Source: Microbacterium sp. ProA8
GTDB lineage: Bacteria > Actinomycetota > Actinomycetes > Actinomycetales > Microbacteriaceae
DNA length: 64,000 bases
Direction of reading: 5' to 3'
Assembly (NCBI RefSeq): GCF_039905635.1
Contig: NZ_CP157000.1
Coordinates: 2,046,001-2,110,000, forward strand
Program-made: the position numbers and the translations under genes
Shown here: positions 21,813-32,709 of the stretch, in pieces
Position numbering within the stretch: position 1 is the stretch's first letter
Layout: each line of letters begins with the position of its first letter
Notes under the pieces: model-generated
What the model was told of the DNA's origin: nothing
What the model saw: the letters and a program-made list of their open reading frames with translations, nothing else
The model's database searches: none

Positions 21813-22729
21813 GATCCGGCCACCGGGGTCGCGTCACGCAGGCCCCGCCACCAGTCCGCGGCGCGCATCGCGCCCTTGCCGGCCGGCTGAACCGTGTCGA
21901 GCACGATCGGCGTGGACGCGGTGCCGGCGACGACCTTGCCGCCGTGCAGCGCGAGGGCACCAGGAGCGAGATGCGGTGCATCCGAGGGGGCCGCTGCGAC
22001 GGCGAGCACCTTCAGCCGCGCGCCGCCGATCGTCGTGTGGGCGCCGGGCTCGGGCGTGACGCCGCGGATGCGTCCGAGCACGGCCGGTGCGGGTTCGTTC
22101 CACCGCACGCGGCCGTCGTCGTCGCCGAGCTTGGCGGCGTACGTCGTCTCTCCCTGCTGGGGATGCGAGACCGCAGAGCCTGCGGCGATCGCGTCCACGA
22201 CGTCGGTGAGCAGCGCGGCGCCGTCCTCGGCCAGCGCCGAGAGCAGGGAGCCTGCCGTGGCATCGGCCGGCACGTCGATCGCGAGCTCGCCGAAGACATC
22301 GCCGGCGTCGAGTTCGGGCACCAGCTGGAACACGCTCGCACCGGTGCGCGCATCGCCGGCGATAAGAGCGTGCTGTACGGGCGCGGCGCCCCGCCACCGC
22401 GGCAAAAGCGAGAAGTGCAGGTTGATCCACCCGTGCTTCGGGGTCGACAGGAGCGGCTCGCGGACCAGGCCGCCGTAGGCGACGATCACGCCGAGGTCGG
22501 GCTCGAGCGCGGCGATGTCGGCCGTCACGGCGTCACCGAGCCGGTCGGCGCGGATCACGGGCAGTCCCAGTTCCTCGGCGGCAGCCGCGACGGGAGACGG
22601 AGTGAGCACGCGCTTTCGCCCGAGTGGGGCATCCTGACGGGTGATGACGGTCAGCACGTCGTGCGCGGACGCGAGCCGGCGCAGTGACGGCACAGCCGGC
22701 TCGGGTGTGCCGGCGAAGACGAGGCGCAT
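21809..22729 (-). CDS. fmt: Methionyl-tRNA formyltransferase
   Basis: A 306-residue enzyme that formylates initiator Met-tRNA using 10-formyl-tetrahydrofolate. The catalytic motif is I-N-L-H-F-S-L-L-P-R-W-R-G-A-A-P (the usual residue after LH is Ala, here Phe), preceded by V-I-V-A-Y-G. The catalytic Asp lies in P-E-L-D-A-G-D-V. A C-terminal OB-type tRNA-binding domain follows residue ~205. It begins 22 nt after priA and overlaps rsmB. Confidence 0.94.
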   Translation of the reverse strand: MRLVFAGTPEPAVPSLRRLASAHDVLTVITRQDAPLGRKRVLTPSPVAAAAEELGLPVIRADRLGDAVTADIAALEPDLGVIVAYGGLVREPLLSTPKHGWINLHFSLLPRWRGAAPVQHALIAGDARTGASVFQLVPELDAGDVFGELAIDVPADATAGSLLSALAEDGAALLTDVVDAIAAGSAVSHPQQGETTYAAKLGDDDGRVRWNEPAPAVLGRIRGVTPEPGAHTTIGGARLKVLAVAAAPSDAPHLAPGALALHGGKVVAGTASTPIVLDTVQPAGKGAMRAADWWRGLRDATPVAGS

Positions 22730-22751
22730 GACGTTCCTGAACGATCGAGGG

Positions 22752-24773
22752 TCAGAGGTCGAGGTCGGGCACGTCGACCCGAACCTTCAGTGTATGGGCG
22801 GCTCCCGGCGTGCGTCCCTTCGCGGGCCGGCGACCCTTGACCGCCTGGCTCACGACCGACGCCCGCAGACTCTCCGTCACTCGCGGGCCCAGCCCGTAGT
22901 CGAACCGCACCAGCGCGCGAACCGACTCGTCGTGCGCGAGTGGTCCGAGTACAGCCTCGGCGTCGAGCTCCGGCACCGCCTGGCGGAGCTCGGCGAGGGC
23001 GGCGTCGACGGCGCGCCGCGGTCCCTCCACCGCCGCCACCCGCACCGTGGGCGGCATGCGCAGGGGTGCCCGGTCGGCGAGCTCGGCACGGGCGTACGCG
23101 GCCTGCGTCCAGGTCGCGAGTGCGCGGGCGATCTCGCCGCCGACGCCGACGAGGTGCACAGGCGCGCCGGGTGCGGCGAGAGCGGCCGCGTTGGACCACC
23201 ACCGGAGGCACGATTCGCCGATGCGCAGGTCCTCGGCCATCAGCATCCGATCCCCGTCGAGCAGGATCACCGCACGGTAGCCGCCGACCGCGAGCGGCTC
23301 GGCACCGCGCGTGGCGACCACCAGCGCCGGGCGCCCATCGATCTGGGTGACCGGATGGTCGCCGTCGGCGATGATCACGCGCGTCCCCGGAAAGGCTCTC
23401 CCGAGCTCGTCAGCGGTGCGCTCGCTGCCCGAGGAGGCCATGCGCAGCAAAGTCGACGAGCACTCCGGGCACGCCCAAGCGTGCGCGGCGCGGCCGCACC
23501 AGGCGCACGTCGGCACCGCGCCCTGCCGTGCGGCGTGCAGCGGACCGCCGCAGTGCGGGCACCGAGCGGGGTGGCGGCACTTCGCGCACACCAGGACCGG
23601 GGAATACCCCGGGCGTGCGACCTGTACGAGGACGGGTCCCTCGGCGAGAGCCTCGCGCGCGGCGGCGAATGCCGACGACGGGACGCGAGCGCCTCGTGAC
23701 TCGCCCTCGCGGTTCGCGCTCAGGACCACGCGCGGGCTGAGCCGGCGCGCGGCGGGGAGATCGCGCACCCAGCCCACTGCGACCAGCCGTTCCACATCCG
23801 TGGTGCGCGTGTGTCCCGCGAAGACGAGGGCGCCGCCGTGCAGCTCCTGCCGAAGCAGCGCGGCGTCGCGGGCATGGACGCCGGGGCTGAGCGGTTCGGC
23901 GAGCAGCGGATCGCCGTCGTCCCAGAGTGCGACCAGCCCCAGGTCGGCGACCGGCGCGTACACCGTGGAGCGGTTGCCGATCACCACGCACGGCGCGTCC
24001 GCGAGGGTGCGCAGGAAGGCGGCATACCGCGCCGGACCGCTCTGCTTGGCGTCGTCGCGCACGAAGGCGTCGGCGGGGATGCGGCTCAGCAGGGCCGCCT
24101 CGAGCTGCGCGCGGTCGCGATGGTCCGGCACGGCGATGACGGCGCTGCGCCCGGCGGCGAGCACGCGGGTGGCGGCGGCGGCGAGGAGCACGGCCCAGGA
24201 TCCGACGACGGTGCCGTCGGCCAGCTGAGACGGCACCGGCGGCGCGTCCAGGGCGAGGCGCTCGCCGAGGTCGAGCGCCTCGGCCAGGCCGGGATAGACA
24301 GCAAGCACCTCGGCGGCCCACGCGGCATCCTCGTCCTCGACGTGAGGATGGGCGGGCGGGCCGGCGGCCAGCCACGCCTTCTCAGCGCGGACCATGCGCT
24401 TGGGGATCGCCAGCCGCAGGATGTCGCCCGCCGACCCGGCCGCGCGATCGGCTGCGCGGCGCGCCAGCGCGTACAGTCCGGGCGTCAGGACCGGCACCGG
24501 CGAGACGACCGCCTCGAGCTGCGAGAGCGGCCGGTCGGAGGCATCCGGCTCCCCCAGCTCGACGAGGAGACCGTCCACGACGCGTCCGGCGCTGCGCAGC
24601 GGCACACGAACCCGCACGCCGGGCTGCGCGTCGGTGGCGAGCTCCGCAGGGATCTCGTAGTCGAACAGCCGGTCCAGCTGCGGCAACGGCGAATCGAGGA
24701 GCACACGCGCCACGCGGCGAAGCGGTCTCGGGCCCCCGGCGGGGTCGTGCGCGTCGTCGGGCACCGCGGTCAC
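22752..24773 (-). CDS. priA: PriA-like primosomal protein N', degenerate helicase
   Basis: A 673-residue protein that aligns in order with PriA: an N-terminal DNA-binding domain (V-L-L-D-S-P-L-P-Q-L-D-R-L-F-D-Y), a helicase-like core and a C-terminal domain. The zinc-binding cysteines are intact (C-A-K-C, C-P-H-C, C-A-W-C, C-P-E-C). The ATPase site is not: where PriA has G-x-T-G-S-G-K-T I see a hydrophobic A-V-L-L-A-A-A-A stretch with no lysine, and the DEEH box reads A-L-W-D-D-G-D. Such helicase-dead PriA proteins are common in actinobacteria. It may load the replisome at forks without unwinding DNA. GTG start, 10 nt after metK. Confidence 0.9.
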   Translation of the reverse strand: MTAVPDDAHDPAGGPRPLRRVARVLLDSPLPQLDRLFDYEIPAELATDAQPGVRVRVPLRSAGRVVDGLLVELGEPDASDRPLSQLEAVVSPVPVLTPGLYALARRAADRAAGSAGDILRLAIPKRMVRAEKAWLAAGPPAHPHVEDEDAAWAAEVLAVYPGLAEALDLGERLALDAPPVPSQLADGTVVGSWAVLLAAAATRVLAAGRSAVIAVPDHRDRAQLEAALLSRIPADAFVRDDAKQSGPARYAAFLRTLADAPCVVIGNRSTVYAPVADLGLVALWDDGDPLLAEPLSPGVHARDAALLRQELHGGALVFAGHTRTTDVERLVAVGWVRDLPAARRLSPRVVLSANREGESRGARVPSSAFAAAREALAEGPVLVQVARPGYSPVLVCAKCRHPARCPHCGGPLHAARQGAVPTCAWCGRAAHAWACPECSSTLLRMASSGSERTADELGRAFPGTRVIIADGDHPVTQIDGRPALVVATRGAEPLAVGGYRAVILLDGDRMLMAEDLRIGESCLRWWSNAAALAAPGAPVHLVGVGGEIARALATWTQAAYARAELADRAPLRMPPTVRVAAVEGPRRAVDAALAELRQAVPELDAEAVLGPLAHDESVRALVRFDYGLGPRVTESLRASVVSQAVKGRRPAKGRTPGAAHTLKVRVDVPDLDL

Positions 24774-24783
24774 GCGGCCGGCG

Positions 24784-25977
24784 TCAGAGCCCGGCGGCCG
24801 CGCGCAGGGCGTCGGCGCGGTCCGTGCGCTCCCACGTGAAGTCGGGCAGCTCGCGGCCGAAGTGGCCGTAGGCGGCCGTCTGCGCGTAGATGGGTCGCAG
24901 CAGGTCGAGCTGATCGATGATCGCCTTGGGCCGCAGGTCGAAGACCTCGAGGATGGCGTTGGTGATCACGTCGTCGGACACGCGCCCGGTGCCGAACGTC
25001 TCGACGTAGAGCCCGACCGGCTTGGCCTTGCCGATCGCATAGGCGACCTGCACCTCGAGGCGGTCGGCGAGGCCGGCCGCGACCGCGTTCTTGGCGACCC
25101 AGCGCATCGCATACGCCGCCGAGCGGTCGACCTTCGACGGGTCCTTGCCGCTGAACGCGCCGCCGCCGTGGCGCGAAGCGCCGCCGTAGGTGTCGATGAT
25201 GATCTTGCGCCCGGTGAGGCCCGCATCGCCCTTCGGCCCGCCGATGACGAACGGGCCGGCCGGGTTGATGTAGAACTGCACGTCGGGCAGATCGAGGCCG
25301 GTGGCCTCGAGCACGGGGTCGATGACCTCGGCGCGGACCGCGGCGCGCAGCGCCTTCTGCGAGATGTCGGGGTGGTGCTGCGTCGAGAGCACCACCGACT
25401 CGACCGTCTTCGGCGTGTCGCCGTCGTAGCCGAGCGTGACCTGGGTCTTGCCGTCGGGACGGAGGAAGGGCAGCTCGCCCGAACGACGCACCTCGGCGAG
25501 GCGTTCGGCCATGCGGTGCGCGGTCCACGCGGCCATCGGCATGAGCTGCGGCGTCTCGGTGGTCGCGTAGCCGAACATGATGCCCTGGTCGCCTGCGCCC
25601 TGCAGGTCGTGCGGGTCCTGCGAGCCGTCCTCGCGGCGCTCGAACGCCTTGTCGACACCGGCGGCGATGTCGGAGGACTGCGCGCCGATCGACACGCTGA
25701 CGCCGCACGAGTCGCCGTCGAAGCCGGTCTCGCTCGACGTGTAGCCGATGCGGTTGACGACACCGCGCACGATCGCCGGGATCTCGACGTAGGCCGAGGT
25801 GGACACCTCGCCGGCGACATGGACGAGTCCGGTGGTGACGAGCGTCTCGACGGCCACGCGACCGTCCGGGTCCGCCTCGAGGATCGCGTCGAGGATCGAG
25901 TCGGAGATCTGGTCGCAGATCTTGTCTGGGTGTCCCTCGGTGACGGATTCGGACGTGAACAGACGCAGGTCGGTCAT
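24784..25977 (-). CDS. metK: S-adenosylmethionine synthetase
   Basis: A 397-residue enzyme that makes SAM from methionine and ATP. Motifs visible: [11 protein letters not shown] near residue 9-19, the signature [11 protein letters not shown], and [16 protein letters not shown]. Length and domain order are normal. The ATG is preceded by CTGGAG. In many actinobacteria coaBC lies between rpoZ and metK; here there are only 117 nt and no gene. No SAM riboswitch fold was recognised in that gap. Confidence 0.96.
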   Translation of the reverse strand: MTDLRLFTSESVTEGHPDKICDQISDSILDAILEADPDGRVAVETLVTTGLVHVAGEVSTSAYVEIPAIVRGVVNRIGYTSSETGFDGDSCGVSVSIGAQSSDIAAGVDKAFERREDGSQDPHDLQGAGDQGIMFGYATTETPQLMPMAAWTAHRMAERLAEVRRSGELPFLRPDGKTQVTLGYDGDTPKTVESVVLSTQHHPDISQKALRAAVRAEVIDPVLEATGLDLPDVQFYINPAGPFVIGGPKGDAGLTGRKIIIDTYGGASRHGGGAFSGKDPSKVDRSAAYAMRWVAKNAVAAGLADRLEVQVAYAIGKAKPVGLYVETFGTGRVSDDVITNAILEVFDLRPKAIIDQLDLLRPIYAQTAAYGHFGRELPDFTWERTDRADALRAAAGL

Positions 25978-26008
25978 CGGTACTCCAGTTGTCGTGGCGC
26001 CGGTCGCC

Positions 26009-26039
26009 CTGGTGTCCGACGCCGGGGGGCGGACACCAG
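26009..26039 (-). terminator. Possible terminator between rpoZ and metK
   Basis: A 9-bp stem (CTGGTGTCC at 26009-26017 with its complement at 26031-26039) encloses a 13-nt GC-rich loop in the 117-nt gap between rpoZ and metK. No T-run follows, so it may be a weak terminator, an mRNA processing site or a leader structure of metK. Confidence 0.35.
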
Positions 26040-26094
26040 TATGCCCCCGGAGACGGACATCACCGTCTTCGAGGGCACAAGGGTCGTAACGGGA

Positions 26095-26349
26095 TTACTC
26101 CGCGCGGCGCAGCCGCAGCTTGTCCTCGTGGATCTCGTGCATCGCGATCGTGAGAGGCTTGTCCTCGACGGTCGAGTCGACGAGCGGACCCACGTTGTCG
26201 AACAGGTTGCCTTCGTGGAGGTCGGAGTAGTAGTCGTTGATCTGACGCGCGCGCTTGGACGCGAAGATCACGAGCTGGTACTTCGAGTCGACCTTCTCGA
26301 GCAGGCTGTCGATGGGGGGCTCGATGATGCCCTGGTTCGTTCCGGCCAT
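26095..26349 (-). CDS. rpoZ: RNA polymerase omega subunit
   Basis: An 84-residue subunit that helps assemble RNA polymerase by chaperoning beta-prime. The conserved N-terminal region [17 protein letters not shown] and [12 protein letters not shown] is typical of actinobacterial omega. The start is fixed by a strong AGGAGGT site 6 nt before the ATG. It follows gmk by 142 nt and has its own candidate -10 box (TAGAAT at 26418-26423). Confidence 0.93.
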   Translation of the reverse strand: MAGTNQGIIEPPIDSLLEKVDSKYQLVIFASKRARQINDYYSDLHEGNLFDNVGPLVDSTVEDKPLTIAMHEIHEDKLRLRRAE

Positions 26350-26417
26350 GGCGAAACCTCCTGGATCGGATGTCGGAATGGGAGTCTGCGGGCCTCGGGG
26401 TGCCGAGGCATCCCACC

Positions 26418-26423
26418 ATTCTA
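26418..26423 (-). promoter_or_regulatory. Candidate -10 box of rpoZ
   Basis: TAGAAT on the minus strand lies about 70 nt before the rpoZ start. It is embedded in the 11-mer TCCCGTAGAAT, which also occurs in front of efp at 43089-43099. No convincing -35 is visible. Confidence 0.4.
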
Positions 26424-26491
26424 CGGGACGGATCCCGTCCGGCGGATGTGCGGCCACCGCGGGCGGGTCGGATCCCCGCTCCTCGCTGCGC

Positions 26492-27433
26492 TCAGTGCGC
26501 GAGGCGGGCGACCTCATCGGCTGCACGAGCCACGTCGTCATTCACGACGCGGTAGTCGAACTCGCCCTGGGAGGCCAGCTCGGTCTTCGCGGTGCGCAGG
26601 CGCCGCGCGCGCTCGGCGGCGTCCTCGGTGCCGCGGCCGACGAGGCGCTGCACCAGTTCGTCCCAGCTGGGTGGCAGCAGGAACACGAGCGTCGCCGACG
26701 GGTCCGCCTCGCGCACCTGGCGGGCGCCCTGGAGGTCGATCTCGAGCAGGACCGTGCGCCCCTCGCCGAGGGCCTTCTCGATCGGCTTGCGCGGCGTGCC
26801 ATAGCGGTAGGCGTTGTGGACCGTCGCGTGCTCCAGCAGCTCGTCGTCGGCGACCATCCGGTCGAATTCGGCATCGTCCACGAAGAAGTAATGCTCGCCG
26901 TCGACCTCGCCCGGACGCGGCGCGCGCGTCGTCGCCGACACCGACAGCAGGATCTCGGGGTGATGCGCCTTGATGTGCGCGGCGACCGTGCCCTTGCCGA
27001 CCGCGGTGGGGCCGGCGAGCACGACGAGGCGGCTGCGACCGCCCCGAGGCTCGAGCTCGGGCCAGCGGGTGTCGAGGAAGCTCCGAAGGTCCTCGCGCTG
27101 GCGCGAACCGAGGCCGCCGAGCCGCTTGACCGGGGAGATCTCGAGATCGTGCAGGATGCGGTCGCGCTTGCCCTCGCCGATCGCGGGGATGGCGGTGAGG
27201 AACTCCGGCACGCGCATCGCGCCGGCGGGTGATGCCGGATCGGCGAGTGCGCGACGCAGGAGCTCCTGCGGCGTGATCACCCGCATGGCGACGTCCTTCT
27301 TCAGCGCGGCGCGCTCGCGGCGCGCGGCGACGGCGCGCCGGGATGCCGCCACACGGTCGACCTCGGGAGGTCGCGCGTGCGCGCCAGAAGTATGGGGCGA
27401 AGCCCCTTCAGAAGGGGTGCGCGAATCGGGCAT
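26492..27433 (-). CDS. gmk: Fused integration host factor (mIHF) and guanylate kinase
   Basis: A 313-residue two-domain protein. Residues ~30-122 match actinobacterial integration host factor (mIHF/sIHF): an Ala/Arg-rich helix ([10 protein letters not shown]), then [17 protein letters not shown] and [13 protein letters not shown], a helix-two-turns-helix DNA-binding core. Residues ~134-313 are guanylate kinase (GMP to GDP), with P-loop G-P-T-A-V-G-K-G-T and the GMP loop [12 protein letters not shown]. In Mycobacterium and Streptomyces these are two adjacent genes. The ATG at 27433 is 1 nt after the pyrF stop; GTG codons at 27442 and 27445 are in frame alternatives. Confidence 0.9.
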   Translation of the reverse strand: MPDSRTPSEGASPHTSGAHARPPEVDRVAASRRAVAARRERAALKKDVAMRVITPQELLRRALADPASPAGAMRVPEFLTAIPAIGEGKRDRILHDLEISPVKRLGGLGSRQREDLRSFLDTRWPELEPRGGRSRLVVLAGPTAVGKGTVAAHIKAHHPEILLSVSATTRAPRPGEVDGEHYFFVDDAEFDRMVADDELLEHATVHNAYRYGTPRKPIEKALGEGRTVLLEIDLQGARQVREADPSATLVFLLPPSWDELVQRLVGRGTEDAAERARRLRTAKTELASQGEFDYRVVNDDVARAADEVARLAH

Positions 27434-27434
27434 G

Positions 27435-28268
27435 TCAATCACCACGGTAGAGAAGGGCGCGCTCTGAGATGCGCGCGGCGAGCCGGTCGGGTCCGGCAGT
27501 CAGGATGCTGCGGCTCTCCGACGCTATCACCGCTACCGCCAGGTCGCCGAAGCGCGCGCGAAGGTCGTGCGGTTCGGCACCCTGATGACCGAAGCCCGGA
27601 CCGAGGATCGGGGCGACCGGGGAGAACGCCCGGAGCCCGGCATCGGTCCAGTCCACGGTCGCGCCCACGACGACGCCGAGGCTCGCCCACTGCCCCTCCG
27701 GCGTGACGCGGGCGTTCCGCGCCGACACCTCGCGGACGATCGCGTTCGACACCGTCTCGCCCGATGTCAGCTGCGCGCGCTGGACGGTGAGTGCATCGGG
27801 GTTGCTCGTGGCGGCCAGGACGAAGACGCCCTTCGCCGCCCGCTCCGCGAGTTCGAAGGTGCCCTCCAGCGCCCCGGTGCCGAGGAACGGGTTGACCGTC
27901 AGCGCATCGGCCTCGAGGGGCGACCCCGGCGTCAGCCACGCCTGGGCATAGGCATCCATCGTCGTGCCGATGTCGCCGCGCTTCGCGTCGGCGATCACGA
28001 GCAGCCCTGCCGCGCGTGCCGCCGCCATCACGGTCTCGAGGGCCGCGAAACCGGCGGACCCGTAGCACTCGAAGAACGACACCTGCGGCTTGACGACGCC
28101 GACGCGGCCGGCAGCGGCCTCCACGACGCGCAGGCCGAACTCCCGCGCACCGGCGGCGGAGGCATCCATCCCCCACTCGGCGAGAAGGTGCGCGTGCGGA
28201 TCGATGCCGACGCACAGCTGTCCGTGCGTCGCCGTCGCCGCACGGATGCGCTCGCCGAACGAGGTCAT
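27435..28268 (-). CDS. pyrF: Orotidine 5'-phosphate decarboxylase (type 2)
   Basis: A 277-residue enzyme that decarboxylates OMP to UMP, the last step of de novo UMP synthesis. It is the actinobacterial type 2 form, with C-V-G-I-D-P-H near the N-terminus, V-K-P-Q-V-S-F-F-E, and the catalytic [10 protein letters not shown]. The frame runs far upstream in a carB shadow, but the ATG at 28268 overlaps the carB stop (ATGA) and gives the family N-terminus. pyrD, often located between carB and pyrF in actinobacteria, is not here. Confidence 0.94.
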   Translation of the reverse strand: MTSFGERIRAATATHGQLCVGIDPHAHLLAEWGMDASAAGAREFGLRVVEAAAGRVGVVKPQVSFFECYGSAGFAALETVMAAARAAGLLVIADAKRGDIGTTMDAYAQAWLTPGSPLEADALTVNPFLGTGALEGTFELAERAAKGVFVLAATSNPDALTVQRAQLTSGETVSNAIVREVSARNARVTPEGQWASLGVVVGATVDWTDAGLRAFSPVAPILGPGFGHQGAEPHDLRARFGDLAVAVIASESRSILTAGPDRLAARISERALLYRGD

Positions 28269-31200
28269 GCCCGCGCCGCCCGATCGGCCGCGTACTCCTG
28301 CAGGCTCCTGACGTCGAAGCCCTCGCGCAGCACCGGCAGAGCGCTCACCGCCGCGCCGAGCACGGCCATGGTCGTGAACAGCGCCTTGTCTCCGGCCACG
28401 GCCGCGGCGCGGATCTCGTAGCCGTCGGCGCGGGCGCTGCCGCCGCTCGGGGTGTTCACCACGATGTCGATCTCGCCGGCGTTGATGAGGTCGACGATGT
28501 TTGTGCCGCCGGACTCCTGGGTCTCGGAGTACTTGCTCACCACCCGCACCGCGATGCCGTTGCGGGCGAGGATCTCGGCGGTGCCCTCGGTCGCGACCAG
28601 GTCGAAGCCGAGTTCCTGCAGGCGGTGGGCCGGAAGGATCACCGCGCGCTTGTCGCTGTCGGCGACCGAGATGAACACGGTGCCCGACTGCGGCATGCCG
28701 CCGTACGCGGCCTCCTGCGACTTCGCGAACGCGGTCGGGAAGTCGCGGTCGATGCCCATGACCTCGCCCGTGGACCGCATCTCGGGGCCGAGCACAGAGT
28801 CGACGGTCTGACCGTCCGCCGTGCGGAACCGCTTGAAGGGCAGCACGGCCTCCTTCACGGCGACGGGGGCGTCGAGGGGCACGCGCGAACCGTCCTGCTC
28901 GGGCAGCATCCCCTCGGACTTCAGCTCGGCGATCGTCGAGCCCGCCATGATGCGCGAGGCGGCCTTCGCGAGCGGGATCCCGAGCGCCTTCGACACGAAC
29001 GGCACGGTGCGGCTGGCGCGGGGGTTCGCCTCGATGACGTAGAGAACGCCCGCCGAGATCGCGAACTGCACGTTGAGGAGACCCCGCACGCCGACGCCCT
29101 CGGCGATGGCGTGGGTCGCGATGCGGACGCGGTCGATGTCGGTGCGGCCGAGGCTGACGGGCGGCAGCGTGCAGCTCGAGTCGCCCGAGTGGATACCGGC
29201 CTCCTCGAGGTGCTCCATGACGCCGCCGATGTACAGCTCGTCGCCGTCGAACAGCGCGTCGACGTCGATCTCGATCGCGTCGTCGAGGAAGCGGTCCACC
29301 AGAAGAGGGAGGCCCGGGCCGATGATGGCGGCGTCGGCGATGCGCACGAAGTAGTCGCGCAGCGCCTCGGTCGAGTAGACGATCTCCATGCCGCGGCCCC
29401 CGAGCACGAAGCTCGGGCGAACCAGCACCGGGTAGCCGATCTCCTCGGCCACCGCGACGGCGCCCTCGACGTCGGTCGCGGTGCCGTTGCGCGGTGCCAC
29501 CAGGCCGGCGTCGTCGAGCAGGCGCGAGAACAGCTCGCGCTCCTCGGCGAGGTCGATCGCGGCGGGCTTGGTGCCGAGGATCGTGTAGCCGGCGTCCTCG
29601 ATCCCCTTGGCGAGGCCGAGGGGCGTCTGGCCGCCGAGCTGGCAGATGACGCCGAGGATCTCGCCCGACTGGGCCTCGGCGTGCAGCACCTCGAGCACGT
29701 CCTCGAGCGTCAGCGGCTCGAAGTACAGGCGGTCGGAGGTGTCGTAGTCGGTCGACACGGTCTCGGGGTTGCAGTTGACCATGACCGTCTCGTAGCCGGC
29801 GTCGGCCAGCGCGAACGACGCGTGCACGCACGAGTAGTCGAACTCGACGCCCTGCCCGATGCGGTTGGGTCCCGACCCGATGATGACGACCTTGGTGCGC
29901 TCCGACGGCGTCACCTCGGTCTCGAAGTCGTAGCTCGAGTAGTGGTAGGGCGTGAGCGCCGGGAACTCCCCCGCGCAGGTGTCGACGGTCTTGTACACGG
30001 GACGGATGCCGAGGGCATGACGGATGCTGCGGACCTGGGCTTCGGCGTCGGCACGCAGTTCGGCGATCTGGGCGTCGCTGAACCCGTGCTCCTTCGCGAT
30101 GCGCAGGGTGGCGGCATCCAGCTCCCCCGCCTGGCGCACGAACTCGGCGACCTCGTTGATGAGCACGATCTGATCGAGGAACCACGGGTCGATCTTGGTC
30201 GCCTCGAACGCCTGCTCGACGGTGGCGCCCTTGCGCAGCGCCTGCTGGAGCACGACGATGCGGCCGTCGGTCGGGGTCTTCGCGATCTCGAGCAGCTCGT
30301 CGACCGAGCGCGGCTCGTCGCCCCAGTGGAAGCTCGAGCCGCGCTTCTCGAGGGACCGCAGCGCCTTCTGCAGCGCGGTGGCGTAGTTGCGGCCGATGGC
30401 CATCGCCTCGCCCACGGACTTCATCGTGGTGGTCAGCGTGGTGTCGGCGGCGGGGAACTTCTCGAAGTTGAACCTCGGCACCTTCACGACGACGTAGTCC
30501 AGCGTCGGCTCGAAGCTCGCCGGCGTGACCTTCGTGATGTCGTTGGGGATCTCGTCGAGGCGGTAGCCGATGGCGAGCTTCGCCGCGATCTTCGCGATCG
30601 GGAATCCGGTCGCCTTGGAGGCGAGGGCCGACGACCGCGACACGCGCGGGTTCATCTCGATCACGATGATGCGACCGGTGGCGGGGTCGACGGCGAACTG
30701 GATGTTGCAGCCGCCGGTGTCGACGCCCACCGCGCGGATGATGTCGATGCCGATGTCGCGGAGTTTCTGGTACTCGCGGTCGGTGAGGGTGAGCGCCGGG
30801 GCGACCGTGATCGAATCGCCCGTGTGCACGCCGACCGGGTCGACGTTCTCGATGGAGCAGACGACGACCGTGTTGTCGGCGGTGTCGCGCATCAGCTCGA
30901 GCTCGTACTCCTTCCACCCGAGGATCGACTCCTCGAGCAGCACCTCGGTGGTCGGAGAGTCGCGCAGGCCCGCGCCCGCGATGCGGCGGAGGTCCCTCTC
31001 GTCGTACGCGAAGCCCGAACCGAGGCCGCCCATGGTGAACGACGGGCGCACGACCAGCGGGTAGCCCAGCTCGTCGGCGGCGGCGAGCACCTCGTCCATC
31101 GTGTGCGCGATCCGGGATGCCGCGACGTCGGCGCCGGCATCCAGCACCAGCTGCTTGAAGATCTGGCGGTCCTCGCCCTTGTTGATCGCCTCGAAGTCGG

Positions 31201-31552
31201 CGCCGATGAGCTCGACGTCGTACTTCTCGAGGATCCCGTGCTTGTGCAGGTCGATCGCCGCGTTGAGCGCCGTCTGCCCACCCAGGGTCGGCAGGATCGC
31301 GTCGGGCTTCTCCTTCGCGATGATCGTCTCGATGACGCGCCAGTTGATCGGCTCGATGTAGGTCGCGTCGGCGAAGTCGGGGTCGGTCATGATGGTGGCC
31401 GGGTTCGAGTTCACCAGGATGACGCGCACGCCCTCTTCGCGCAGCACCCGGCAGGCCTGCGTGCCCGAGTAGTCGAACTCGCACGCCTGCCCGATGACGA
31501 TCGGGCCGGAGCCGATGACCAGGACGGAGTTGATGTCGTCGCGCTTGGGCAT
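28265..31552 (-). CDS. carB: Carbamoyl-phosphate synthase large subunit
   Basis: A 1095-residue enzyme that makes carbamoyl phosphate from bicarbonate, two ATP and ammonia delivered by CarA. It has two homologous ATP-grasp halves, each opening with a [10 protein letters not shown] or [13 protein letters not shown] motif, an oligomerisation domain in the middle, and a C-terminal MGS-like allosteric domain from about residue 950. Its ATG shares one base with the carA TAA stop (TAATG). It supplies both pyrimidine and arginine synthesis, but its location in the pyr operon puts it under pyrimidine control. Confidence 0.96.
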   Translation of the reverse strand: MPKRDDINSVLVIGSGPIVIGQACEFDYSGTQACRVLREEGVRVILVNSNPATIMTDPDFADATYIEPINWRVIETIIAKEKPDAILPTLGGQTALNAAIDLHKHGILEKYDVELIGADFEAINKGEDRQIFKQLVLDAGADVAASRIAHTMDEVLAAADELGYPLVVRPSFTMGGLGSGFAYDERDLRRIAGAGLRDSPTTEVLLEESILGWKEYELELMRDTADNTVVVCSIENVDPVGVHTGDSITVAPALTLTDREYQKLRDIGIDIIRAVGVDTGGCNIQFAVDPATGRIIVIEMNPRVSRSSALASKATGFPIAKIAAKLAIGYRLDEIPNDITKVTPASFEPTLDYVVVKVPRFNFEKFPAADTTLTTTMKSVGEAMAIGRNYATALQKALRSLEKRGSSFHWGDEPRSVDELLEIAKTPTDGRIVVLQQALRKGATVEQAFEATKIDPWFLDQIVLINEVAEFVRQAGELDAATLRIAKEHGFSDAQIAELRADAEAQVRSIRHALGIRPVYKTVDTCAGEFPALTPYHYSSYDFETEVTPSERTKVVIIGSGPNRIGQGVEFDYSCVHASFALADAGYETVMVNCNPETVSTDYDTSDRLYFEPLTLEDVLEVLHAEAQSGEILGVICQLGGQTPLGLAKGIEDAGYTILGTKPAAIDLAEERELFSRLLDDAGLVAPRNGTATDVEGAVAVAEEIGYPVLVRPSFVLGGRGMEIVYSTEALRDYFVRIADAAIIGPGLPLLVDRFLDDAIEIDVDALFDGDELYIGGVMEHLEEAGIHSGDSSCTLPPVSLGRTDIDRVRIATHAIAEGVGVRGLLNVQFAISAGVLYVIEANPRASRTVPFVSKALGIPLAKAASRIMAGSTIAELKSEGMLPEQDGSRVPLDAPVAVKEAVLPFKRFRTADGQTVDSVLGPEMRSTGEVMGIDRDFPTAFAKSQEAAYGGMPQSGTVFISVADSDKRAVILPAHRLQELGFDLVATEGTAEILARNGIAVRVVSKYSETQESGGTNIVDLINAGEIDIVVNTPSGGSARADGYEIRAAAVAGDKALFTTMAVLGAAVSALPVLREGFDVRSLQEYAADRAARA

Positions 31553-32709
31553 TACTTCGCGGCCTTCTTCTCGAGGTTCGCGACGACCAGGTCGCGGAAG
31601 CGGTCGAACAGGTAGTTGGCGTCGTGCGGGCCGGCGGCGGCCTCGGGGTGGTACTGCACCGAGAACGCCGGGATGTCGAGGGCGCGGAGGCCCTCGACCA
31701 CCTGGTCGTTCAGCCCGACGTGGCTGACCTCGATGCGGCCGTAGCCGTTCGGGCTGTCGAATTCGCCGTCGACCGGGGCGTCCACGGCGAAGCCGTGGTT
31801 GTGGGCCGTGATCTCGACGCGGCCCGTCGACTTGTCGAGCACCGGCTGGTTGATGCCGCGGTGACCGAAGGGCAGCTTGTACGTGCCGAGGCCGAGCGCA
31901 CGGCCGAGCAGCTGGTTGCCGAAGCAGATGCCGAAGAAGGGCAGGCCGTCGTCGAGCACGCCGCGCAGCAGGTCGACGTGGTCACCGGAGGCCGCCGGGT
32001 CGCCAGGGCCGTTGGAGTAGAACACCGCCACCGGGTCGATCGCGCGGATCTGGTCGATGGTGACGTCCTGCGGCAGCACGTGCACGTCGAAGCCCCGCGC
32101 AGCCAGGTTGTCGACGGTCGCCTGCTTGACGCCGAGATCGAGCACGGCGAGGTTGCCGATGCGCTCGCCGGTCGCCATCGTCACCTCGGCGGCGGCCACC
32201 GACACCTGCGCGGAGAGGTTCTGACCCGCCATCTGCGGAGCCTCGCGGACGAGACGCAGCTGCTCCTCGGGGTCGATGCCCGCCGCGTCGCCGGAGAAGA
32301 TCGCGCCGCGCATGCTGCCGGCCGAGCGGATGTGGCGGGTCACGGCGCGCGTGTCGATGCCGCTGATGCCCACCACGCCGTCCCGCGTCAGGGCCTCGTC
32401 GAGCGACTCGTCGGCGCGCCAGTTGGAGACGACGCGTGAGGGGTCGCGGACGATGTACCCCGACACCCAGATGCGCCGGGACTCGGGGTCCTCGTCGTTC
32501 ATGCCGGTGTTGCCGATGTGCGGTGCAGTCTGCAGCACGATCTGGCCCGCGTACGAGGGGTCGGTGAGCGTCTCCTGGTATCCGGTCATGCCGGTGGAGA
32601 ACACCACCTCGCCGATGGTGGTGCCCTGGGCGCCGTACGCGCGTCCGTTGTGACGGGTCCCGTCCTCGAGCACGAGGACGGCAGGGTCGGTCTGGAAGAG
32701 GGAGGTCAT
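31552..32709 (-). CDS. carA: Carbamoyl-phosphate synthase small subunit
   Basis: A 385-residue glutaminase subunit that releases ammonia for CarB. N-terminal CPSase domain: L-V-L-E-D-G-T, then [16 protein letters not shown]-terminal class I amidotransferase: the nucleophile cysteine is in [11 protein letters not shown], and the His-Glu pair in Q-Y-H-P-E-A. The F-G-N instead of L-G-H around the nucleophile is seen in other actinobacterial CarA. It overlaps the membrane-protein gene before it by ATGA and carB after it by one base. Confidence 0.95.
   Translation of the reverse strand: MTSLFQTDPAVLVLEDGTRHNGRAYGAQGTTIGEVVFSTGMTGYQETLTDPSYAGQIVLQTAPHIGNTGMNDEDPESRRIWVSGYIVRDPSRVVSNWRADESLDEALTRDGVVGISGIDTRAVTRHIRSAGSMRGAIFSGDAAGIDPEEQLRLVREAPQMAGQNLSAQVSVAAAEVTMATGERIGNLAVLDLGVKQATVDNLAARGFDVHVLPQDVTIDQIRAIDPVAVFYSNGPGDPAASGDHVDLLRGVLDDGLPFFGICFGNQLLGRALGLGTYKLPFGHRGINQPVLDKSTGRVEITAHNHGFAVDAPVDGEFDSPNGYGRIEVSHVGLNDQVVEGLRALDIPAFSVQYHPEAAAGPHDANYLFDRFRDLVVANLEKKAAK

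Noticed and set aside
25978..26094. Possible SAM riboswitch in front of metK
   Set aside because: Only one simple hairpin is visible; I could not find the conserved junction of a SAM-I or SAM-II riboswitch.
26492..27433. mIHF and guanylate kinase as two separate genes
   Set aside because: No stop codon or frameshift separates the domains, and no good ribosome-binding site lies between them, so one fused gene is the simpler reading.
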